Source of the DNA: a virus
Direction: 5' to 3' (one strand)
Length of the DNA stretch: 35,897 bases
Virus record (IMG/VR): IMGVR_UViG_3300025101_000009
Span: 1 to 35,897 of that record
Position numbers and translations under genes: made by a program. The notes beneath the pieces were generated by a model, which worked only from the letters and a program-made list of their open reading frames with translations, searched no databases and was not told the DNA's origin. Below, one piece after another: positions 1 through 7,220 of the stretch (within the stretch, counting starts at the first letter, position 1; each line of letters opens with the position of its first letter).

Positions 1-99
1 AGCCCTTTGTGCATCTAATATACCAGAGCCAACCATAGGGCCAAACAGCGGAGATGATCAACAAACTGACGATTTCTTCAACACGGTTTTGTATACTGG
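1..99. repeat. Terminal direct repeat marking a circular contig (left copy)
   Basis: Bases 1-99 are identical to 35799-35897. The repeat lies inside one continuous reading frame that runs off the right end and continues here, which is what a circular genome linearised at an arbitrary point looks like. Exactly 99 bp is a common assembler k-mer overlap, so it is more likely an assembly overlap than a true packaged terminal repeat. The sequence cannot separate these fully. Confidence 0.93.
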
Positions 100-1129
100 T
101 AACAGTGGAACAAATGCCATAACTGGTGTTGGTTTTCAACCTCAACTGGTTTGGGCAAAGAGCAGAACAGTTGCCTATCATCACGAATTATATGATGTTA
201 TTAGGGGGTCAAGCAGAATGTATTCCAGTTCAACTACTGGTGACTCTGCTGGCTCAATAACATCATTTGATAGTGATGGTTTTACGCACCAAAGCGGTAG
301 CGTAGGCACTAATGCTAATGGCGATGGCATTGTTGCTTGGAACTGGAAAGGCGGCGGTAGTTCCAACACTTTTAATGTTGATGGCACTGGTTATAGCTCT
401 GCATCCGATGCTGGGCTAAGTGGAGGTGACATAACTCCGACAGCAGCTTCTATAAACACTACTTCTGGGTTTAGCATAATTGGATATTCTGGGAACGGGT
501 CAGCTAACCAGACAATAAAACATGGTTTATCTAGCCCACCAGAGTTTATAATTATTAAAGATAGGGATTCAAATAGTAACAACAACCAATGGCAAGTATC
601 ATCGTCTGTTATCGGTGATGATTATTCTTATTTATCTCTAACCAGTGCTTTTGCTGGCACAGGGCAGATGATACCTACATCTGGAGAACCAACAACTTTA
701 ACAATAGGGCGTGATTCGACCGTATTAACAAACGAAAGCGGTGATAGATTTATTATGTACTGTTTCCATTCGGTCGAAGGCTACAGCAAGGTTGGCAAAT
801 ATATAGGTAATTCTAGTGATATCGACGGCACTTATGTATATACCGGATTTGCCCCCACTTTTGTGATGGGCAAAGTAACAACTCAAACTGGTCGATGGTG
901 GATGTATGATTCTGTACGTTCACCGCGAATGAATAACACGATTGGAACTGGTGCATATTTACACGCACAGTCAACTGCTACAGAAAGCTCAGATACCGGG
1001 GTCAATGCTGTGCAACTACTTAGTAACGGTTTTAAAGTAAATTCAACAAATGCGGAATGGAATAGCAGCAGTCATACTTATTTTTATTTAGCCATCGGTA
1101 ATACTTTTAAATACGCGAACGCGAGATGA
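1..1129 (+). CDS. Tail-fibre / receptor-binding protein, C-terminal part (continues from 34399)
   Basis: This is the C-terminal portion of the protein that starts at 34399; the frame is open from base 2 through the repeat without a stop. Joined across the circle the gene is 2,529 nt and encodes 842 residues. A start at the TTG at 89 is not needed. The junction region reads GYKALCASNIPEPTIGPNSG, a linker I recognise from tail-fibre proteins of marine phages that follow an SPRY-like domain. The remaining ~350 residues are Ser/Thr/Asn/Gly-rich and beta-rich, with repeated Trp and Tyr patches (WNWKGGG, YCFHSVEGYSKVGKY), consistent with a trimeric fibre tip. Base composition is distinctly AT-rich (for example about 28% GC by hand count in 541-600), unlike the structural genes before 34399. 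Function as receptor-binding protein is inferred from position and domains. Confidence 0.85.
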   Translation, partial: ALCASNIPEPTIGPNSGDDQQTDDFFNTVLYTGNSGTNAITGVGFQPQLVWAKSRTVAYHHELYDVIRGSSRMYSSSTTGDSAGSITSFDSDGFTHQSGSVGTNANGDGIVAWNWKGGGSSNTFNVDGTGYSSASDAGLSGGDITPTAASINTTSGFSIIGYSGNGSANQTIKHGLSSPPEFIIIKDRDSNSNNNQWQVSSSVIGDDYSYLSLTSAFAGTGQMIPTSGEPTTLTIGRDSTVLTNESGDRFIMYCFHSVEGYSKVGKYIGNSSDIDGTYVYTGFAPTFVMGKVTTQTGRWWMYDSVRSPRMNNTIGTGAYLHAQSTATESSDTGVNAVQLLSNGFKVNSTNAEWNSSSHTYFYLAIGNTFKYANAR

Positions 1130-1142
1130 ATAGGGGATAGAG

Positions 1143-1718
1143 ATGCCTTGGAAATATGCGGATAAAACTTTGCGAGAAGGCAGAGGCTGGACTGATGACA
1201 ATGGCTTCAAGCATCCTTACAATTGGGCGTCTGCTTGGACTGATACTGATAAAAAAAACTGGGGTGTTACTTGGGAAGACCCACCAGCATCAGAGGCTGC
1301 GTTTGACAACAGATTTTATTGGGGCAGACAGACTGATGGCTCACTGATTGAGCGTAGTCTGACAGATGTTAATGTTTTTGATGAAGATGGCAAAGCTGTC
1401 AATGATCCTATAACTGGACAACAAATGGTAACACTTGGGCTCAAGTCTATTTGGGTTGAACAAACAAAACGTACAGCAAATAACAAGCTTTCGCTTTATG
1501 ATTGGATGGTCACACGCAAAGCTGAGAAATCAACTGCAATACCTACAAATGTCCAAACATACAGAGATGCAGTTCGTACTAAATGTGCAGAGATAGAGAC
1601 AGCTTTGAATGGTGCATCTGATTTGGCTGCGTTCATGGCGTTGTTTGAAGATGAACGTAATTCAGATGGCACAGTAAAAACCATTGCTAAAATTAACGAC
1701 TGGCCTGATGAAATCTGA
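1143..1718 (+). CDS. Tail-fibre-associated protein / putative tail assembly chaperone
   Basis: A 191-residue soluble protein starting 13 nt after the tail-fibre gene, with an AGGGGA ribosome-binding site. The N-terminal half is Trp-rich (PWKYADKTLREGRGWTDDNG, then WASAWTD and KKNWGVTWEDPP); similar proteins follow fibre genes in marine podoviruses. The last ~75 residues are helical (DWMVTRKAEKSTAIPTNVQTYRDAVR and onward) and resemble the XkdW/DUF4376-type region of phage tail-fibre assembly proteins. Position directly behind the fibre gene supports a role in folding or attaching the fibre. Family assignment is by eye only. Confidence 0.6.
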   Translation: MPWKYADKTLREGRGWTDDNGFKHPYNWASAWTDTDKKNWGVTWEDPPASEAAFDNRFYWGRQTDGSLIERSLTDVNVFDEDGKAVNDPITGQQMVTLGLKSIWVEQTKRTANNKLSLYDWMVTRKAEKSTAIPTNVQTYRDAVRTKCAEIETALNGASDLAAFMALFEDERNSDGTVKTIAKINDWPDEI

Positions 1719-1882
1719 TGACTAAACCAACGCTCTTATCAATTCATGTAGAATTGGAAAAACACATCGCTCTGACAAATGAGCGCTGGCTTGAAACGAT
1801 CACGCGGATAAAGCGAGTGGAGCATATCCTTATAGGCCAAGCAGCCGCAATCATCCTGTTGCTACTGGCAGAGCGAATCTAG
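1718..1882 (+). CDS. Small single-pass membrane protein of the lysis region
   Basis: A 54-residue protein whose ATG overlaps the preceding stop (TGATG), so it is probably translationally coupled. It begins MTKPTLLSIHVELEKH, has a charged amphipathic middle (ALTNERWLETITRIKRVEHI) and ends in a hydrophobic helix (GQAAAIILLLLAERI). The arrangement, a short cytoplasmic coil followed by a C-terminal transmembrane segment, resembles XhlA-type accessory lysis proteins. I do not recognise the family. It lies upstream of other small membrane proteins, a 3TM holin and the endolysin, so a lysis or holin-accessory role is plausible but inferred. Confidence 0.6.
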   Translation: MTKPTLLSIHVELEKHIALTNERWLETITRIKRVEHILIGQAAAIILLLLAERI

Positions 1883-1896
1883 ATTAGAGACATATC

Positions 1897-2397
1897 ATGG
1901 AGCCTATCACCACCGCTTTGGCGGCTGTTTCTGCTGCGTCAAACGCCATAGCATTTATCAAGGCTCGTATAAATGATGCACAATCTGTTGCTGATATTTC
2001 ACAACAAATCGGCACATTGTTTGACTGTCAAAAAAAACTTAATGAGGAGCGTAACAAACAAGCTGGTGTTGGTGATATTAAGTTTCAAAGCAGTATGGAT
2101 GCAGTGCTTGAAGCCAAAAAATTACAGGAGCAAATGCAAGAAATCAAAACCATGATTAACTTGCGCTTTGGCCCAGATACATGGAATGAAATCGTCAACC
2201 ATCATAATCAAAAACTCAGGGAGCAAAAAGAAGCGCAGAAGGCGGCGCGTAAAGAGGCTGCAAGAAGGGCCAAGGAACTTGAAGATACGATTAAAACAAC
2301 GCTACTCGTCGCCGGTATTATCGCAGTCACAATAGCTCTGTTTGTGTTCTTGTTTGCAACTGTAGCCCAAAGTGGTGTGGAAGAGATTGTCCTATGA
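1897..2397 (+). CDS. Coiled-coil membrane protein of the lysis region
   Basis: A 166-residue protein. It starts with an Ala/Ser-rich helix (TTALAAVSAASNAIAFIKAR) followed by a long charged coiled-coil (about residues 50-130, rich in K, E, Q and R) and a strongly hydrophobic C-terminal helix (about 136-160, TTLLVAGIIAVTIALFVFLF). It looks like a membrane-anchored rod. Its stop overlaps the start of the next gene (ATGA), so it belongs to the lysis operon. Possible roles are spanin-like or holin regulator; no specific family is recognised. Confidence 0.65.
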   Translation: MEPITTALAAVSAASNAIAFIKARINDAQSVADISQQIGTLFDCQKKLNEERNKQAGVGDIKFQSSMDAVLEAKKLQEQMQEIKTMINLRFGPDTWNEIVNHHNQKLREQKEAQKAARKEAARRAKELEDTIKTTLLVAGIIAVTIALFVFLFATVAQSGVEEIVL

Positions 2398-2609
2398 CCG
2401 ACTGGTGGAAACGATATCTGCAATTTAATGTCACTGCCAAGCTGACCATGATTGCCTCAGTTGCAATGTCTTGGCGCTGCGCTGAATGGTTCATGGATTT
2501 AGAAGCGCCGACAACACAGCAGTCGGCTTTTGTCAGCGTCATCATGGGCGTGATGACCGGGGTCTATGGCATCTATTTGGGCAAAGAAGCAAGGACGCCG
2601 AAAGAATGA
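2394..2609 (+). CDS. Small two-helix membrane protein, holin candidate
   Basis: A 71-residue protein in a four-base ATGA overlap with the upstream gene and with the downstream gene at 2606. The region VTAKLTMIASVAMSWRCAEW forms one hydrophobic stretch and SAFVSVIMGVMTGVYGIYLG a second, followed by a short charged tail (KEARTPKE). Two transmembrane helices, small size and a charged C terminus are what class II holins look like. However, a better family match to a holin follows at 2824, so this could be an antiholin or accessory protein. Confidence 0.65.
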   Translation: MTDWWKRYLQFNVTAKLTMIASVAMSWRCAEWFMDLEAPTTQQSAFVSVIMGVMTGVYGIYLGKEARTPKE

Positions 2610-2827
2610 AAGAAACATTATACATTCTTGTAATTAGTATGTGGGGCAGCGACGGCGTTACAAACCATCCTATAGGTCAGATGGCGCTGCAACAGCCCAT
2701 GACCATTGAGCAATGTAACTGGCTACGGTCTGACGGGATGTGGCACAAATCTACAAACAATGATTTTTATTTTATGATACCGCAGTGTTTCCCAGAGGAT
2801 TGTGCTGGTAAGGAGAGGTGTGAATGA
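2606..2827 (+). CDS. Small cysteine-containing hypothetical protein
   Basis: A 73-residue protein. I chose the ATG at 2606, which overlaps the preceding stop (ATGA), over an upstream start at 2486 that would lie wholly inside the previous gene. It begins with a short hydrophobic segment (KETLYILVISMWG) and carries four cysteines in its second half (EQCNW, PQCFPEDCAGKERCE). This suggests an exported or membrane-tethered small domain, but the hydrophobic segment is short for a signal peptide. Its stop overlaps the 3TM holin start. Unknown function; lysis-region membership is from context. Confidence 0.6.
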   Translation: MKETLYILVISMWGSDGVTNHPIGQMALQQPMTIEQCNWLRSDGMWHKSTNNDFYFMIPQCFPEDCAGKERCE

Positions 2828-3204
2828 TACAGGCTTTAATCGGCCCTATAGCCTCGCTGGCAGGGTCTTTTTTAGAAAACCGTGTGGAGCAAAGCAAAGC
2901 CAAAGGCGCGGTTGCAAAAGCAGAGGCAGAGGCAAAGGCTAAAGTTTTAGTCAGCTCAGCGACAAGCGTGGCTGAGTGGGAAAAAATCATGGCGCAGTCC
3001 ACGCAAAATTCGTGGCGTGACGAGGCAGTCACAATAGTCGTGCTTGTGCCAGTGTGTTTAGTTTTTGTGCCGGGCATGGAAGATGTCGTGAAGGCTGGCT
3101 TTGACCGGCTCAACGAGTTGCCCGAATGGTATCAATATTTAGTTTTCCTCGTATGCACCAGTGCGCTTGGCATCAAAGGCATAGACAAGTTTAGGAAAAA
3201 ATAA
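2824..3204 (+). CDS. Holin, 3TM gene-transfer-agent type
   Basis: A 126-residue protein. The N-terminal ~60 residues are an Ala/Lys/Glu-rich helix (AKGAVAKAEAEAKAKVLVSS); then comes NSWRDEAVTIVVLVPVCLVF, a proline break (VPGMEDVVKAGFDRLNELPE) and a second hydrophobic helix (WYQYLVFLVCTSALGIKGID). The SWxDE-[hydrophobic]-P...LPxWY...GI pattern is that of the GTA_holin_3TM family (PF11351), which releases gene transfer agents and phages in alphaproteobacteria by permeabilising the inner membrane for the endolysin. It overlaps the endolysin by one base (TAATG), the usual holin-lysin pairing. Confidence 0.82.
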   Translation: MIQALIGPIASLAGSFLENRVEQSKAKGAVAKAEAEAKAKVLVSSATSVAEWEKIMAQSTQNSWRDEAVTIVVLVPVCLVFVPGMEDVVKAGFDRLNELPEWYQYLVFLVCTSALGIKGIDKFRKK

Positions 3205-3650
3205 TGAAACTATCAGCAAACTTTTCATTAGCTGAGATGGTCAAAAGCCAGACAGCGGAACGCAAAGGTATTGATAATACGCCGGACACCACAGCTAGAG
3301 AGAACATGGTCAAGCTGTGTGAAAACATCTTGCAGCCGGTGCGTGATCATTACGGTGTGCCTTTTACTGTCAGCTCTGGGTATCGCTGCCCGGAACTTTG
3401 TCTGGCTGTCGGAAGCACAATAAAATCGCAACACGCGAAAGGGCAAGCTGCCGATTTTGAAGTGCCGGGCATCAGCAATATGGAGCTGGCTGAGTGGATA
3501 CAAGATAACCTAGAGTTCGATCAACTTATTCTAGAATGTTATACCGGGGGCAACAGCGGCTGGGTTCACTGTTCGTATGTCCATGAGCCACGCAAAGAGG
3601 TACTGACCTATGACCGGGCTAACGGCTACCGGCACGGTTTGATTGGATGA
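3204..3650 (+). CDS. Endolysin, zinc peptidase M15 family
   Basis: A 148-residue single-domain enzyme with no signal peptide, which therefore needs the holin for access to peptidoglycan. The core reads FTVSSGYRCPELCLAVG, then SQHAKGQAADFEV and GWVHCSYV. The predicted zinc ligands are His77, Asp84 and His122, the H-x6-D...H set of the Peptidase_M15_3 family (L-Ala-D-Glu or D-Ala-type peptidases). The N-terminal FSLAEMVKSQTAERKGIDN is also typical of these phage enzymes. The start overlaps the holin stop and its own stop overlaps the next gene. Confidence 0.92.
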   Translation: MKLSANFSLAEMVKSQTAERKGIDNTPDTTARENMVKLCENILQPVRDHYGVPFTVSSGYRCPELCLAVGSTIKSQHAKGQAADFEVPGISNMELAEWIQDNLEFDQLILECYTGGNSGWVHCSYVHEPRKEVLTYDRANGYRHGLIG

Positions 3651-3925
3651 GGAAAGCGCCAAAGACCCCGGCGTGGCAGCGCAAAGAGGGGCAATCAGAA
3701 TCTGGTGGATTGAATGCGGCTGGCCGGGCATCAGCAAGAGCGCAAGGTCACAACCTCAAGCCGCCGGTCAGTGCGAAGCAAGCAAAGAAATCACCAAAAG
3801 CCAAATCACGGCGCGCAAGCTTTTGCGGTCGCATGAAAGGCATGAAGGCAAAGCTGACATCAGCTAAGACTGCGCGAGATCCAAACAGCAGAATTAATAA
3901 GGCACTTAGGAAGTGGGATTGTTAA
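3647..3925 (+). CDS. DUF6321-like small basic protein
   Basis: A 92-residue, very basic protein overlapping the endolysin stop (ATGAGG). It contains GGLNAAGRASARAQGHNLKP, SAKQAKKSPKAKSRRASFCG and a C terminus DPNSRINKALRKWDC. The pattern GLN-x-AGR ... NLKPPVS ... RRxSFC-x-RM-x-GM ... ALRKWDC is widely conserved in marine phages and matches what I recall as DUF6321. The role is unknown; the high Arg/Lys content hints at nucleic-acid or virion association. Confidence 0.8.
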   Translation: MRKAPKTPAWQRKEGQSESGGLNAAGRASARAQGHNLKPPVSAKQAKKSPKAKSRRASFCGRMKGMKAKLTSAKTARDPNSRINKALRKWDC

Positions 3926-3937
3926 AGGAGAAAAGCC

Positions 3938-4087
3938 ATGAGCCTATATGAAAATATGAATAAGCGTAAAAAAGCTGGAACCAGTCGGTCAAAAAAGAAC
4001 AGTACGGTTGATCCAAAAACTTACAGCAAGATGAGTAACAAGCAGGGTGGCTTCGCGGAGAAGAAGAAGAAAAAGTCATACGCATAA
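3938..4087 (+). CDS. Short lysine-rich protein
   Basis: A 49-residue protein with an excellent ribosome-binding site (AAAGGAG at 3924-3930). It begins MSLYENMNKRKKAGTSRSKK and ends FAEKKKKKSYA. Very similar short MxLYxNINKRKKAGTS...KKKK proteins occur in marine podoviruses, often encoded near lysis or structural genes. Function is unknown. It is the last gene before the attP region. Confidence 0.72.
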   Translation: MSLYENMNKRKKAGTSRSKKNSTVDPKTYSKMSNKQGGFAEKKKKKSYA

Positions 4088-4193
4088 TTGGGTACGTTTT
4101 GGGTACGCTTTTACAGCAGCTCACAGCAGTTTGTGGCAGTTTGTACCCACCTAAAACCCCAGAAAACCAACGGTATTACCCCTAAATATCGCA

Positions 4194-4238
<45 letters not shown>

Positions 4239-4269
4239 CTAATTTCATAATAAATTCAATACATTAAAC

Positions 4270-4302
4270 GCCCCCAGCCTTGATTGGCCGGGGGCTTTTT
4301 TT
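4270..4302 (+). terminator. Rho-independent terminator
   Basis: GCCCCC and GGGGGC close a hairpin (4270-4295) around AGCC TTGATT GGCC with one A-C mismatch, followed by seven T residues. It sits 32 bp after the tRNA-Asp CCA end. After integration it would lie behind a restored tRNA gene at one end, and in the free phage it insulates the integrase unit from lysis-region transcription. Confidence 0.82.
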
Positions 4303-4342
4303 GCGTTTGGGTACACTTTTGGGTACGTTTTTGTTGCATTGT

Positions 4343-4359
4343 TTGACATCTTGTGTCTA
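4343..4359. promoter_or_regulatory. Predicted repressor operator upstream of the integrase unit
   Basis: TTGACA-TCTTG-TGTCTA fits the TTGACA-N5-TGTCAA inverted repeat found at four other control regions of this genome, with one mismatch. It overlaps the start of a perfect -10 hexamer, TATAAT at 4358-4363, so a bound repressor would block transcription of the gene at 4396 and the integrase. A good -35 at normal spacing is not evident. Confidence 0.72.
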
Positions 4360-4395
4360 TAATGATTCGTAAGGCATCAAACAAGGGAGCATCAA

Positions 4396-4662
4396 ATGAC
4401 ACACAAAGTAAAATCTTACGCATGGGTTGCCAATAATTGGTTCGATCTTGACGACTATAAATTCCAAATCGAAATAGATGGCCGCAAAGGTCTTGTGACC
4501 GCTGAATACGAGCGAGATGTAAAGGCTGGCACAGCGGTGATTTCGTTCCGCGAATATGTAAGTGAAAATCCTGTTCGTCTTGGTGAGATAGAAAAGATCT
4601 TGATCAACGTAAACCACAAAGATGCGTTGGTAACGCTGATACCAGAAAAGGCGGCGGCTTAA
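4396..4662 (+). CDS. Hypothetical protein upstream of integrase
   Basis: An 88-residue acidic/neutral protein with no membrane segment, preceded by GGGAG at proper spacing. Alternating hydrophobic and charged residues (KFQIEIDGRKGLVTAEYERD, AVISFREYV, KILINVNHKDALVTLIPEK) suggest a mostly beta fold. It is the first gene of the integrase transcription unit: the integrase follows 25 nt later with an almost identical GGGAGCAT leader. A recombination directionality or integrase-associated function is possible from position, but it lacks an evident HTH and I do not recognise the family. Confidence 0.65.
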   Translation: MTHKVKSYAWVANNWFDLDDYKFQIEIDGRKGLVTAEYERDVKAGTAVISFREYVSENPVRLGEIEKILINVNHKDALVTLIPEKAAA

Positions 4663-4687
4663 CAGCCGCCCCGGAAGGGAGCATGAC

Positions 4688-5845
4688 ATGCCTAAAAAAG
4701 TAGTCACAAGCTTGAAGGTTTACGAGCGCAAAGACCGCCCCGGCGTGTGGACATATGACGCGCGCCCGATTGGTGGCAAGAAACTATCTTTCAAGTCGAA
4801 AGATGATGCCACAATCGCAATGGTTGAGGCCGTCAACAATTACAATAACGGCACTATCGTTGCGCCGGTCAAGCCAACGAGTGTGAAGTCAGCCGCTGAC
4901 AAATTTTACAACGAACAAGAAGGCCGGGTTGTCGCAAAGAAAATCAGCAAGTCTCACAAAGATGAGATTGTGCGCGGCATAAAGTTTTGTCTTGCTATCT
5001 CTATTGATGGGCGCGCGCTGGCAAAGCACAACATATCTGAGTTGATGCAGACAGCGACAAGAGGGCCGATAGGACTTGCAATTATTTCTGGCATAGAGGC
5101 TGAGCAAAAATCCAAAGCAACCGCTGAGAAGCGCGTCAAAGCTGTTAAGATGCTATTCAATTATGCAGTAACGCAGGGCTGGGGTCAGGTCAATCCACTG
5201 GATAAAATGACACTTAGCCTTGATACTGACTTTACTGATGACCGTGCGCCACGCATTCAGCCAGAGGTCATTCAGTCTGTGGTTGCAAGCTTGAATGATG
5301 AGAGCCTACTGGTCAAAGCAATGGCGCTCACTGCCATAGCATCTGGCATCCGGCAGGGTGAGCTGCGCGCGCTGCCTTGGCGCAATGTCAACTTTGAGGA
5401 TTGCACAATCAAGATTGACCGTGCCATCAAGCATCAATGCAAAGGCTTGGGCAGAACAAAGACCAAGCGCGGCAACCGCATAGTGCCGGTTCCAGCAGAG
5501 GTAATCGCTATTCTGCGCCAGCTTAAAGTATCGTCAAAGTATTCTGGCGCTGAGGATTTTGTTTTTGCCAATGACGCTGGAAATTTCCAAACTAAGAAAA
5601 CTTTCCCTAAAATTATGGATCGTATCTGCAAGCGCGCTGGTGTGCCGCTGATGCTGTGGGGTGACTTCAGACATTTCTTTGCTAGCGTACAGATTAGCTC
5701 ACTGGGTGAGGATTGGGGCGAGGTGGCTGCACTGATGGGCCACGCTAACACCGCGTTCACCTACAGGCAGTACGGTCACTATGTAAAGAATGTAGAAAAG
5801 CAAAAGCAAGTTAGTGGCGCGACAGCCGCTGCCATGGGTATTTAG
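4688..5845 (+). CDS. int: Tyrosine recombinase / phage integrase
   Basis: A 385-residue integrase. Residues 1-60 form the arm-binding type N terminus (a short beta domain, LKVYERKDRPGVWTYDAR), about 65-175 the core-binding helical domain and about 185-385 the catalytic domain. Catalytic residues visible are Arg222 (GIRQGELRALPW), a Lys in KTKRGNR near 258-260, Arg328 and the preceding region in GDFRHFFAS, His352 (LMGHANT) and Tyr362 (RQYGHY). In box II the usual HxLRH reads DFRHF, so the first His is replaced by Asp326, a known variation. It catalyses attP x attB recombination at tRNA-Asp and, with a directionality factor, excision. A strong ribosome-binding site (GGAAGGGAG) precedes the ATG, and a terminator follows directly. 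Confidence 0.96.
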   Translation: MPKKVVTSLKVYERKDRPGVWTYDARPIGGKKLSFKSKDDATIAMVEAVNNYNNGTIVAPVKPTSVKSAADKFYNEQEGRVVAKKISKSHKDEIVRGIKFCLAISIDGRALAKHNISELMQTATRGPIGLAIISGIEAEQKSKATAEKRVKAVKMLFNYAVTQGWGQVNPLDKMTLSLDTDFTDDRAPRIQPEVIQSVVASLNDESLLVKAMALTAIASGIRQGELRALPWRNVNFEDCTIKIDRAIKHQCKGLGRTKTKRGNRIVPVPAEVIAILRQLKVSSKYSGAEDFVFANDAGNFQTKKTFPKIMDRICKRAGVPLMLWGDFRHFFASVQISSLGEDWGEVAALMGHANTAFTYRQYGHYVKNVEKQKQVSGATAAAMGI

Positions 5846-5862
5846 AGGGGCGCGAGCCCCTC
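5845..5862. terminator. Hairpin terminator between convergent units
   Basis: A perfect 7-bp stem GAGGGGC / GCCCCTC with a GCGA tetraloop begins at the integrase stop codon and is followed by ATTTATTT. It lies between the rightward integrase and the leftward operon ending at 5861, so it probably ends one or both transcripts. The T-tract is imperfect. Confidence 0.68.
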
Positions 5863-6076
5863 ATTTATTTCTAATGTGAATTGAATCTATACCCCGATAT
5901 TGACCAACATCATCAGCGTCTGCATGTTCATCATCATCTGCAAAAGCATCATCCGCTAGATGCTCAGTTGCTTTCTGCCAAGCGAGCCTATCGCGCCGGT
6001 CTTGATCTCGCTGCGATCTCTCAATTGATTCATCACTGCGACTATCAATACTGACAAAAACACGCTTACGCTTCAT
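5861..6076 (-). CDS. Charged hypothetical protein at the end of the leftward operon
   Basis: A 71-residue, highly charged protein: basic at the N terminus (MKRKRVFVSIDSRSDESIER, RDQDRRDR) and acidic in the second half (ADDAFADDDEHADADD). Its start overlaps the stop of the Xis-like gene by 11 bases. No family is recognised. It is the distal gene of the leftward recombination operon. Confidence 0.58.
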   Translation of the reverse strand: MKRKRVFVSIDSRSDESIERSQRDQDRRDRLAWQKATEHLADDAFADDDEHADADDVGQYRGIDSIHIRNK

Positions 6077-6263
6077 CGACTTTCATGTTTCGTATGCGGT
6101 CAATCTCAGCAGCCGGGATCCAATACTTGCGCCCATCGCGCACTGCTGCGATATCATTGCGCTCTATCATTCTGTAGACAGCATCCTTGGTGCCGCCTGT
6201 CCAGCGTCCAAACAAAGCTATAGCAGCCGTGCGTGTATCGATGAGAGCTGGCCCGGCTTTCAT
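6066..6263 (-). CDS. Winged-HTH protein, excisionase-like
   Basis: A 65-residue protein with a MerR/Xis-type winged helix: GGTKDAVYRMIERNDIAAVR, then DGRKYWIPAAEIDRI, where the second part is the wing and the Arg-Lys-Tyr-Trp-Ile-Pro turn is typical of HTH_17 domains. Such small proteins act as recombination directionality factors or operon regulators. It starts in an ATGA overlap with the upstream gene. Excisionase function fits a phage with an integrase, but it is inferred. Confidence 0.7.
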   Translation of the reverse strand: MKAGPALIDTRTAAIALFGRWTGGTKDAVYRMIERNDIAAVRDGRKYWIPAAEIDRIRNMKVDEA

Positions 6264-6610
6264 TTGCCGAAGCTCCCGAAGCCACCGCCTTGTGGTGCAG
6301 CAGCCGGGGCTGCTTGCCTGTCTTCTGGCGCGACATAGGGCTTGTTGGCAAAAATGTTTACCGCTCCAATATCTTTGTCGTTGTTGTAGTCATCGTCTAC
6401 AGCTTCTGTGAACTTAATGCGGAACTGTAAATCGTTTTCGTACACAAGATTTCTAATTTTTTCACATGCTGCAAGCTTTGCTTCATCATACTGATCTGCC
6501 TTTTTCGGGTTGACCCAGCTTGCAAGCTTCAGCTTTTTAGGCTTGCCTGACGCATCACAAATGCATTCTAGCTGCGCGTCATTGTTCTTGAATGTTGGTT
6601 TTCCGGCCAT
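6260..6610 (-). CDS. Hypothetical protein with Gly-rich tail beside ERF
   Basis: A 116-residue protein overlapping the ERF gene by 32 nt, with a GGAAGGG ribosome-binding site. The first ~85 residues are compact (TFKNNDAQLECICDASGKPK, KLKLASWVNPKKADQYDEAK), followed by a Pro/Ala/Gln linker and a GGGFGSFGK C terminus. A small domain with a flexible Gly/Ala-rich tail next to a single-strand annealing protein recalls a single-strand DNA binding protein. The tail lacks the acidic DDxPF tip, so this is only a hypothesis. Confidence 0.68.
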   Translation of the reverse strand: MAGKPTFKNNDAQLECICDASGKPKKLKLASWVNPKKADQYDEAKLAACEKIRNLVYENDLQFRIKFTEAVDDDYNNDKDIGAVNIFANKPYVAPEDRQAAPAAAPQGGGFGSFGK

Positions 6611-7220
6611 TTTTATACCCTTCCATTTTTTCTATGTATGCTCTGCCGACAGTATCGTAGAGGTCAGGACGCTTAGATTCAGCCTGTCGGATTATCTTGC
6701 TGTTATCTTTATCCCATTGCGTTAATGCAGCTTGATCTAAATCCCTCACCGCAATCAGTGCTTCGTTTGCCCAACCATCCCAATCGAAATTGTGTGGCAC
6801 ATCTTCCAACAAACCGTTTGTCACACCGTCATCATCGTCATCATCGTCTAGCTCAGCGATGCCAGCGGCAAGCCCCAGTATGCTCTGCATGAGGTAACGC
6901 CGCCCATATGACACAGCGCTGCCAAGCTTTTGTGAGTTAGTCATATCATCGACTATGATCGGCCAAGCTAGATCGTCTGACTGCCAGCTCACACCGCTGC
7001 TATGCACAATCACAGGCGATATACAAAACTCGCCATCAATGCGTTTTGTCGGAAATGAAATGCCAAGACCAAAATCTTGTGCGGCTTTTCTAACAAGTGT
7101 CATCATTGAGCCGACAGAGGCGTACTGAGAGCGATTGCCTTGCTTATCTAAATTCATAGATTCATTTTTTGATTGGAACGCAACCAAAGCTTTTGCGATC
7201 TCTGGCGGCATCTCAGTCAT
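6579..7220 (-). CDS. erf: ERF-family single-strand annealing protein
   Basis: A 213-residue recombinase of the ERF superfamily (PF04404). Diagnostic segments are the N-terminal helix with AFQSKNESMN, SQYASVGSMMTLVRKAAQDF (32-51), GLGISFP, and SAVSYGRRYLMQSILGLAAG (101-120) followed by an acidic run of Asp residues (about 125-131). ERF proteins anneal complementary single strands during phage recombination and genome circularisation. The partner exonuclease is encoded upstream in the same leftward operon. The start overlaps the stop of the preceding gene. Confidence 0.93.
   Translation of the reverse strand: MTEMPPEIAKALVAFQSKNESMNLDKQGNRSQYASVGSMMTLVRKAAQDFGLGISFPTKRIDGEFCISPVIVHSSGVSWQSDDLAWPIIVDDMTNSQKLGSAVSYGRRYLMQSILGLAAGIAELDDDDDDDGVTNGLLEDVPHNFDWDGWANEALIAVRDLDQAALTQWDKDNSKIIRQAESKRPDLYDTVGRAYIEKMEGYKNGRKTNIQEQ

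Noticed and set aside
1-99. True packaged direct terminal repeats as in T7
   Set aside because: The repeat is exactly 99 bp, a usual assembly k-mer, and it lies inside a continuous tail-fibre frame, which fits an arbitrary cut of a circle better than a physical end. Read-coverage data could overturn this.
4343-4363. TTGACA and TATAAT at 4343 and 4358 as one standard sigma-70 promoter
   Set aside because: The two hexamers are only 9 bp apart, not about 17, so TTGACA there is better explained as an operator half-site; the -10 alone is retained.
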